Positions 56,680 through 64,000 of a stretch of DNA of 64,000 nucleotides are shown piece after piece. Numbering within the stretch: the stretch's first letter is position 1; every line of letters starts with the position of its first letter. Below the pieces are notes generated by a model, which ran no database searches, was not told the origin of the DNA, and saw only the letters and a list, made by a program, of their open reading frames with translations. The DNA is from Oidiodendron maius Zn (taxonomy: Eukaryota; Ascomycota; Leotiomycetes; Myxotrichaceae), in the NCBI GenBank assembly GCA_000827325.1, contig KN832870.1:5146001-5210000 (forward strand). Direction: 5' to 3'. The position numbers and the translations under genes are program-made.

Positions 56680-57919
56680 TTTTATGGCAGTTCAATTAAA
56701 TAACAAGGGAGTAATTTGGCATACAATGGCAACACGCAAAGCAGAGGGGTCTAGAGGTGGGAACCTACCATGACATATATTCACTACCTCCGTATACGCA
56801 CTTGCATATACGCACTTACATATACCCCACCGCATTGCTCATGTCCATGAATTATTTCGCCATAGATTGTGCACACGTGACTGCATGGCACTGAAGCGAG
56901 AGAGCCGCTCCCCCCAGGTAACTGGATGCCGATCAGAGCAATGTCAGCATGATAAGGTCAATATTAGATGGAACCGGAGCATACATGTAATTGATTATGC
57001 CAGGCTGAGATAATTGAACCTGCATGTGGGGAAGAGATCCCTGTGGCGTGGCCGATAACCATAACAGGATGACTTTGGTTATGGAGCCTTAAGTCAGAGA
57101 CCCGATATAATATCTCACTTGAGAGATAAGGCCATTTCGCAAATGGAGGGACACTGGTCGTGATATGGGAGAAATCAAAGCACGAGAGCACTGGTTCTCG
57201 TGCTCAAGATGGCTTACACCCAACTTCAAGTTTGCATGACGTCTCTCCTTACGCGACACAGGAAGTAGGGACATGGTAGTAAATTTAAATGATTTAAATA
57301 GCAATACTCCTTGGCAAAGAGCCTCACGACTATAGAAGCTACTTCACTCATTATGATGGCTGGAGTTGCAAACGGGCTGTGATCACCTCCTGTCTCAAGT
57401 GCATATTGAGCTGTCCATTGCGTATCCTCGAAGATTATAACACATGCGGTCCTGTAAGGACAGTCTAAAGATCATAAAACATTCTCCATTGTGAACAAAT
57501 GTTCACAATGTAGGTTGTTTTTTCGAGAGCAGGGTGAAAGCGTGAGCTGACTCGATGTAAACTCCTTTCCATATTCGGCTTGGCGCCAGGATGCTCAAGT
57601 CGCGTCCCAAAGCGGGAGCGCGACTGAACTACAACACCGACTTTCCATACCGCACGCTTCATACCATTCATATCCACGTCCAAAGCCGCGATATTTCGCG
57701 CAATTCCAACTACCAAAATTTCATATGACCTTTGATATCTCCTCGACTGCATGGACTGTTTCATTTTATAACGCGATTGCTTGGCTTAACTATACGCGTC
57801 CTTGAGCTCCGTTCCACCACGAGCTCCCAACTCTGGAAGGCCGCAATCGAATTACCGCCGTATAATATTCCTCCCCCAGCGCCTGGCATGCTTTGTGACT
57901 CGCCTGGTATTCGACTACA
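56680..57919. other. Divergent intergenic region FMO / CDC45
   Basis: About 1.2 kb with no supportable gene. The right part is the CDC45 promoter and contains an ACGCGT box, listed separately. An imperfect tandem 'ATACGCACTTGCATATACGC' type repeat lies near 56793-56817. Confidence 0.5.
57794..57799. promoter_or_regulatory. ACGCGT (MluI cell-cycle box) upstream of CDC45
   Basis: A perfect palindromic ACGCGT lies 121 bp before the CDC45 ATG. In yeasts this MCB element is bound by MBF to drive G1/S transcription of replication genes, including CDC45. A single copy by chance is possible, but position and target gene fit. Confidence 0.5.
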
Positions 57920-60601
57920 ATGTATCTCCCTCGGTCACTTCTCTCCACGCTCTACCTCCACCTCCAGCGAACCCACCACCCGCTTTCTGCGCCTGTTCTG
58001 ATCCTCGTTGCCCTCGAGCCAGATGCGCTATGCGGCTGCCGAATTCTCACGAATCTTCTCAAGCGTGACTATATAGCACACAAGATCCAACCCATAGCCG
58101 GATATGGCGACCTGGAAAAGACGGGGCGTACGATAATCAGGCCCATGATGGAGGGCGAGGGCGGCAGTGGTGGAGTGGTTGTGTGTCTAGGTGTGGGAGG
58201 TCTTGTTGACCTTGGAGCGTTGTTGGGTATCGATGCAGATGATGATGAGAATAGCTATGGAGGCGTGGAAGTTTGGGTCATAGACGCGAGGCGTCCATGG
58301 AATTTGGGGAATGTATTTGGTGGCTATCCCATGCTACCTCAGATCGAGAAGGATTGGGAGATGGTGGATCAAAAAATTCCTGGAGTCGAAGGAGGCAAGA
58401 TTGGACAGAATTACAAGCCAGGGAAAGGTGGCGTTATTGTATTCGACGATGGCGATATCGAGGAGGATCTCGATGCCGAGAAAGAGTCGTTTCTTGCACT
58501 CATGGCTATGCCCGAGGTGGAGGATATTGGCGTGGATAGCGAAAGTAGCGATACAGAGAGCGAGGCTGAGGCTGAGGACCCTACGCCGTCATCGGGGCAG
58601 AAACGGAAATCCTGGGCAGTTAATGATGAGAGCAGCGATGACGATGAGAGGCCACGGCAGCGGCGTAGAAGCAACTCGGTATACATATATCCTTCGTGTT
58701 TTATGACTACAGCTAACCTGTGCTAGTCGACTCCCATAGCGGACTCTCCATCACGGCCGCCAAAACGAGGACTCATGTCCCTCAGTGGCCCGTCAGCAAT
58801 ATCCTCCAGTGACACTCGCTCCGTGTCCCCAACTCCGGCACAACAACCCAAGCCTCCATCTGCTCGAACTCTGCGGCGTCGTCTGCTGAAACTTCGTCGA
58901 AAACATGAATCAATTCTTCAAGCGTACTATTCCCTTGGAGCGTCGTATTCAGAGCCAATATCATCAATGATGTATTCTCTAGCATCCGATCTAGGCAGAG
59001 AAGACAATGACCTTCTATGGATGGCGATTGTAGGCGTTACTTCAATGGAGTTATACGGTCGATCATCAGTGGGAGTTGCTGTCGCTACCCAGAAACCTTC
59101 CAATTCGGCAGGGTGGCTTGGATCAAGAGGGTCACGCATTCGGCAGCTCTTACGAGATGAGGTTCGGCGTCTCAATCCCCCCGAACTATCAGATTCAAGC
59201 TTTACCTCAAATCGCAATCAACTACCTGAAAATAATGGGATTATCCCCACTACGGCGCGAAGCCCTACTGATACCAGCATCCGATTATCACCGGAGCCTA
59301 AGTTCCTCCTCATCAGGCACTGGAGTCTCTACGACAGCATGTTGCATTCCCCTTACTTATCAGCGCGGTTGCATATATGGTCCGATAGCGGTAGAAAGCG
59401 ACTGCACAAACTTCTTGCAAAGATGGGTGTCAGTTTGGTGCAATGTAAACAGAGTTATACGCACATGGATATGGAGTTGAAACGCGGCTTACGAACCAAG
59501 CTCTTAAAATATTCCGAAGTGTACGGGCTCGACGATTTGGTCCCAGCAGCCGACACTGATGGCAAGGACAGAGGAGGGACCAAAGAAGGATGGGGGTTTG
59601 TCCGAAGCTGGGGTTGGCGAGCAACGTTGAGTGCACAGGATGTCGGTGTTGTGGTTGGAGCGATATTGGAGGTCGGAAAACAGGCCGTCACCAACCTTGA
59701 AACCGGAGCCTGGGATCGCCGCGAATCAAAAGAGATCAGCGATGAAGACGGGACACTTGAAAGTGAGGAATGGGTTGGGAGATTCTGGGACGCCTACGAT
59801 GCTCTGGAAAAGTATGCACATCTTAAATCTTGAAAATTCAATACTAACATTATGAACAGAATCGAGGAGCTCAAAACTGCTCTTCCTACAGCACAGCATT
59901 TACATCGTGCTATTCTCAGAACTGGCACATCACTCATATCTAAGCGCCAGATCCGCCACCTCCGTGCGTTCCGCATGTGTGTGGTGAAAGACGGCCCAGA
60001 CGTGACGCTCTTTACCCATCCCTCTGCTCTGACAAAACTAGCTCTTTGGATCGGAGAAGCTATTGCAGAGCAGGAAAAGGAGAGCAAGGGAAAGCTTGGA
60101 CATGGAGGGAGAGGTACGCCGCTCGTGGTAGCAGGCTTGAATGAGGCGAGGGGTGTTTACGTTGTTGTTGGTACCGGCGGCGGAGGAGGCGGTGGTCTTG
60201 GCTTTGGTAACCGAGAGGCTGCAAAAGCAAGAAAGGAGAAACGAGAGGCCAATGTCAAAGCTCGCGAGGAGAATCGCAAGCAAAAGGAGAAGATTCGCGA
60301 GGAGAAACGCGAGGCTCGTCGTCAAGCCAAGATAGACAATGGCGAAGATGACGAGGACGATGACGAGGAAGAAGTAGAATCGGAGAGCGAAGAAGAGAGT
60401 GATGGGGACAGTGATGATGATGAAGAGGAGAGGGGCAAGGGCTTCGGGAGGAACAAATTCGGCAACGCCTTCCAGGAGGTGGTCGAGGAGACCAGCGCGA
60501 GAGTTCGGATCGACAGCTTCGAGCACTGCGTTGTGGAAGTAAAAAAAGAAGATTTGGCTGGCTTTTTGGAGAGTCTTAGTATGAAGGCTGTTGTTGGGTG
60601 A
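57920..60601 (+). CDS. CDC45: DNA replication initiation factor Cdc45
   Basis: Three exons (57920-58678, 58727-59811, 59860-60601) encode 861 aa. The N-terminus MYLPRSLLSTLYLHL, followed by ILVALEPDALCGCRILTNLL and RDYIAHKIQPIAGYGDLE, is typical of fungal Cdc45. Further motifs are DARRPWNLGNVFG, YYSLGASYSEPISSMMY, DLLWMAIVGVTSMELYG, and near the end EHCVVEVKKEDLAGFLESL. Cdc45 is the recJ/DHH-like subunit of the CMG helicase with Mcm2-7 and GINS. Two acidic stretches stand out: residues about 205-245 (the known acidic insert) and about 765-815. The second is preceded by a long Arg/Lys/Glu helix (AKARKEKREANVKAREENRK), an unusually charged C-terminal insert. Both introns are canonical; intron 2 has a TACTAAC branch site. 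Confidence 0.95.
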
Positions 60602-61031
60602 AATGAAAGAAATGTCAATATGGGAGGAGGTGGATACGAATCACGTCTTTATGGGGGACTGGATTGCTTTGCCTTGCTTTGGATAGCTGCACATGGCCTG
60701 GAGTCTGGTGGTTGCATAATTCTAAATCCAATTACGTTCTACCAATTGCGCCATGTTGTAACGGAAATTTGAGCATTGCCAATATGTCTACAGTTGAATC
60801 TATACACTTGACCAAGATTCACCCCCTCGTTCACTACGTATTTTCCCCACGTGATATCAAACCCCTGCACCTCAGTTCTTCGGCCAGCCCAATTAGGAAG
60901 TTGACGCCACTTAAAATCCAACACAGGATTTACTTGTTTGTTAACATTTTCACGAGATTGAAATAAATTCGAGGATCCTTTACACAAAACTTTGTTGAAA
61001 CTGCTACTTTATCACGATCCAGATCTTCAAC
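60602..61031. other. Intergenic spacer
   Basis: Between CDC45 and the S58 peptidase gene. A 66-nt stretch near 60692-60757 with complementary ends superficially resembles a tRNA on the minus strand but lacks a T-arm. No gene recognised. Confidence 0.45.
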
Positions 61032-62402
61032 ATGGCACGAATGACCATTAGAGATCTCGGTTACGCCCCTGGCCAGCTCCCTCCAGGTCCCAAGAACTCG
61101 ATCCTAGATGTCAAAGGTATGTCTACTCCAATAGCTACCAACATGGCCTTCCGCATGTCTACCTTCGTAGCTTTTCATTCGAGTTCCACTAACGAAGAAG
61201 AATTCCCGTAGACGTCCATGTAGGCCAAGTAACTGTAGGCGAGGATGGTGATAATGTCCGGAAAGGCGTGACCGTCATCTTACCCCGCCATCCTGACGAC
61301 ATCTACGTACCCTCATACGCCGGGCTACATACGCTGAACGGCAACGGAGAAGTCACAGGATCATATCAAATTAGAGATTGGGGATATATCAATACTGTTC
61401 GTTTCTACCTCCATTACTACAATCCATTAAATTAACCTTGTTAACGAATACACTAGCCCATCGCCTTGACGAATTCTGTCAGCTTGGGTATCGTCTATTC
61501 TGCTCTCTGGCAGTGGGTTTTACAACGTGCCCGAGATAAGAACCTCAGTCTTGATGTGATTAGCCATAACTATGGGACACCCATAGTGGGCGAAACAGCG
61601 GATTGGTGGCTAAATGATGTCCATAACTCTATGCTCCAAGCCTCAGATGTCGAGCAAGCTCTCCGCAATGCTCTCAGTCAGGGGGAGGTCATCGAAGGAC
61701 AGAATGGCGGCGGAGCGGGGATGACATGCCATATGTTTCCAGGTGGGACCGGAACCAGCTCGAGGGTTGTCAAGGGGAGTAAGCCTGGCGAGACGTACAC
61801 GGTGGGCATCCTGTGTCAGAGCAATTACGGCAGAACATATGACTTCCAGGTTGGAGGAATACCAGTTGGCAAGCTCTTACTGAAGGAGAAAGTTCTGGAT
61901 GAGAAGAAAAAAGTACCTACTGGGAAAGCCGACGATGGTAGTATTGTCGTCGTTCTAATGTAAGAGCAGCTTTTTTTTTTTACCTTAATCCCGCTCCGCT
62001 GATGAGAAAAGCACCGATGCCCCTATGCTCCCTCACCAACTTAACCGTCTTGCGAGACACTGTGCGATTGGTCTCTCTCTGGTCGGAGGCCATGGTGTGG
62101 GTTCAAACCCATCTGGAGATATCATCCTCGCCATCTCGACAGCCAATCGTACAGACGAGGTCACTACCACGCCTAGAGACGCCACGGGCCTGGTGCCTGT
62201 AGAGAAGAACCAGATCGAGATCATTAAGAATGAGAGCATTGATATGATGTTCCGGGCAGCTTCAGAGGCTACAGAGGAGGCGATCTTGAACTCGATAGTA
62301 GCGGGCCGGACGGGCAGGACTGGGTTTGAGGGCCGCAAATTGGATGGTTTGCCTGTGGATAAGGTTAGGGAAATACTGAATAAATATCTGGTTGTAGTTT
62401 GA
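61032..62402 (+). CDS. DmpA-type self-processing aminopeptidase (peptidase family S58)
   Basis: Four exons (61032-61116, 61212-61396, 61457-61959, 62012-62402) encode 387 aa. The fold is that of the L-aminopeptidase/D-esterase DmpA: an Ntn-like hydrolase in which the precursor cleaves itself before a catalytic serine. Here the expected cut lies between Gly and Ser of ADDGSIVVVL (about residues 251/252), followed by TDAPMLPHQLNRLARH at the start of the beta subunit. Upstream landmarks are GTPIVGETADWWLND, GQNGGGAGMTCHMFPGGTG and the Asn-containing LCQSNYG. The bacterial enzyme acts on small D- and L-aminoacyl amides; the fungal substrate is unknown. No signal peptide. Introns are canonical (GTATGT, GTTCGT, GTAAGA) and phases agree; the third joins VVVLI + TDAPML. 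Confidence 0.93.
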
Positions 62403-63202
62403 AGTGTATGGACTTGCCTACTGCTTGGCCTTATATATCCGCTGTAGTGAATAATGCCAATGTTTACCCTTGGTTTTCGTGCACACATCGCCTTTGACTG
62501 ATCTGCGCACGAGCTAGCTTTTCTTTACATTTTTTACTCTTCAGTATCCGAACATCGACAGAATGCAAGACCTTACTCTTGTTGCTTCACGACAAAGCGA
62601 TCCGCTGAACCTATGTAATGTCTAATTGTTGTGCTGCAGCAAGGCCAGCCAGTCTATATTCGTATTTATTTCCTGTCTTCAGTGTCCCCAATGTCGACAA
62701 AATTCAAGTCCTCAGGCTTGTTGCTTCACGCTCGCAAAGCCTTTTGCTGAGCATTTTTTGATCTCAAATTGTTGTACTGCACTAAAGCAAAGCTTAGTCC
62801 AAGCTTTTATCGAAGGAGAATACGAGTATTGATGTTAGTGGGAAACTATTGCGACGTACGTGGGAGTCCACGAAGTTCAGTTCGAAGCTTTTAAAAGTCT
62901 AACGAGTACGTAATAGAATGCCTTAAAATACCTTACACTTAATGAGATCTGATCATGATATATACTAGATTTCGTTAGAATATACAAGATATATATATTG
63001 GTGGTTCTCTCGTACGCTCTACTAGGTTAAATGCAGTATTGGTATACTTATCATCGTAAAATCTATTATTCGCAGGTTCCAGTCTAATCTATTAACGTTT
63101 AGGCAGGTAACTATAATACTGATCTCGTAGACTTCGTTTTAAAAAAAAATTATATTCCTAGTAGGATATATTTTCAACAGAAACGCGAGCTAAACAGGAT
63201 CT
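62403..63202. other. Intergenic region with a diverged tandem repeat and AT-rich DNA
   Basis: The left half holds the tandem repeat listed separately. The right half (62920-63180) is strongly AT-rich without open frames and may be degraded repeat DNA. Confidence 0.5.
62541..62790 (+). repeat. Diverged tandem repeat, two units of about 139 bp
   Basis: Landmarks recur 139 bp apart: TCGACA-AAT-CAAG at 62555 and 62694, GTTGCTTCAC at 62581 and 62720, then AAAGC..GCTGA and AATTGTTGT-CTGCA in the same order. The units differ by many substitutions, so the duplication is old. No coding frame crosses both units. Confidence 0.7.
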
Positions 63203-64000
63203 TTAGATAAATATACCAACCTTTTTCACCTTCATCATCATCCCGCCTCGTGGCTTCGCCTCCAACCCCAATTCCTGGAACACGATATCCCCGTACACAG
63301 TATCAAGCTTCGTGTAGCACGTCCTAGGTTTCTCATTCGGCTTCAAATTCGCACACTCAAAATCATAGTCCCTTATGGTCATGAGCAAGATAATCTTCAA
63401 TTCATTCTGCGCAAGATTGAGACCCAGACAAGCCCGAGAGCCTCGACCGAATGTGCGGAAGTGCGACCGAGGAATTTCCTCTTCGATCCAACGTTCTGGC
63501 TTGAACTCGGCAGGATCCGCGAAGTTCTCAGGGTCATACTGCACAGCATGGGCATTAAGTGCGACACAGAGGCCATTATCAATTGGATAGGATTGACCAT
63601 TGAAATTAACTTTCATTCTATCGTCGTGTGTTAGCATATGTATGGTAAAGCATTCGTGGTTGATGACTTGCCCTGCCTCCGCTTCTCTGACGCCGAATCC
63701 AACAGGGAATAGTCGAAGAGTTTCCTTAATAACCGCAGCCGTATATTCAAGCTCCTCTAGCTTTGCGGGTGACTGGAGCACTAGATCCATCGTCTCCTTG
63801 AAGTCCTTGTCAAACACTCTAGTGTGTTCCTCTCTGAGCTTTCGGACGACCTCAGGTGTTTTCGCCAGTAACATATAGATATACTACTGGTGGTTAATGA
63901 ATTTCAGACATTTGTCTAAACGAGAAACTTACGCATAGAGTGTCAGTCGTGGTGCCATGGCCACCAACGAGAAGGCCTTTAATACTGTATCGACACGTAT
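63203..64000 (-). CDS. Cytochrome P450, C-terminal part (window-truncated)
   Basis: Two exons are visible on the minus strand (64000-63933, continuing beyond the window, and 63883-63203), with an intron of 49 bp. The first holds the I-helix LLVGGHGTTTDTLC, with the acid/threonine-type oxygen-activation pattern replaced by G-H-G-T-T. The second has KETLRLFP (ExxR), FADPAEFKPERW (PERF region) and the heme loop FGRGSRACLG, with Cys as axial ligand. This is about 250 of roughly 500 residues. It is a microsomal-type P450; the N-terminal anchor and substrate-recognition sites lie outside. Substrate unknown. Neighbouring oxidative genes at 51-57 kb are 6 kb away, with CDC45 and the S58 peptidase between. 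Confidence 0.93.

Noticed and set aside
60692-60757. tRNA-like sequence on the minus strand with TGGCGCAATTGGTAGA (box A-like), a TAATT/AATTA stem and complementary ends
   Set aside because: There is no GGTTCGA-type T-arm, the D-stem does not pair, and the anticodon loop lacks T33. At best it is a decayed tRNA-like relic.
1-64000. CRISPR arrays, integrons, bacterial operons or prophage
   Set aside because: No short direct-repeat arrays with spacers. All genes have eukaryotic structure with spliceosomal introns.

Overview
This window is nuclear DNA from a filamentous ascomycete (Pezizomycotina). The evidence is small (about 45-75 bp) GT..AG introns with CTAAC/CTGAC-like branch sites, orthologues of fungal housekeeping proteins (Ist1, INCENP/Sli15, Trm4/NCL1, Rpb5, Bfr1, Mtg2/Obg, Cdc45), a Zn2Cys6 transcription factor, and AT-rich repeat DNA that looks mutated by repeat-induced point mutation (RIP). 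I cannot name the genus; a Leotiomycete-like genome is only an impression. All gene models are hand-spliced: exon ends were set by GT..AG sites, reading-phase agreement and continuity of recognisable protein motifs.

Layout. 0.6-5.7 kb: a 1,234-aa intronless FUSC/ArAE-type membrane protein (minus) and IST1 (plus). 5.7-16.6 kb: two diverged copies of one AT-rich repeat in inverted orientation (about 6.43-6.89 and 15.71-16.16 kb) enclose an INCENP/Sli15 gene and a large J-domain protein. A lone polyketide-synthase acyl-carrier domain relic lies just outside the second copy. 17.4-27.1 kb: MFS sugar transporter, an alpha/beta hydrolase with two microexons, the tRNA m5C methyltransferase NCL1/Trm4, and a class II aldolase/adducin protein. 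27.7-31.3 kb: an unrecognised coding remnant, a protein joining a PigL_N/Helo-like N-terminal domain to a degenerate retropepsin-like domain, and an ankyrin gene broken by one in-frame TGA. 31.7-40.6 kb is conserved core: RPB5 and BFR1 (divergent), a conserved unknown, mitochondrial Obg GTPase MTG2, and a Zn2Cys6 regulator.

41-57 kb is an accessory stretch: a broken FAD monooxygenase fused to a polytopic membrane domain, an intact JmjC (JMJD5-like) protein, a decayed coiled-coil gene, a secreted phosphoesterase, a multicopper oxidase, a frameshifted UstYa/DUF3328 oxidase homologue, and a flavin monooxygenase with a probable GC-AG intron. 57.9-64 kb: CDC45 (with an ACGCGT box upstream), a DmpA-type self-cleaving aminopeptidase, a diverged tandem repeat, and a cytochrome P450 cut by the window end.

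How the genes relate. The core genes act separately in ESCRT-III remodelling, chromosome segregation, tRNA modification, transcription, mRNP function, mitoribosome assembly and replication. The clearest candidate for a joint pathway is multicopper oxidase + UstYa-like protein + flavin monooxygenase (51.8-56.7 kb). These oxidative enzyme classes recur in fungal ribosomal-peptide (dikaritin) and other secondary-metabolite clusters. Here no precursor peptide or synthase is visible and the UstYa gene is frameshifted, so the set may be a relic. Several loci (16.2, 30.9, 41-44, 47.9-48.4 and 54.2-54.7 kb) show active gene decay.
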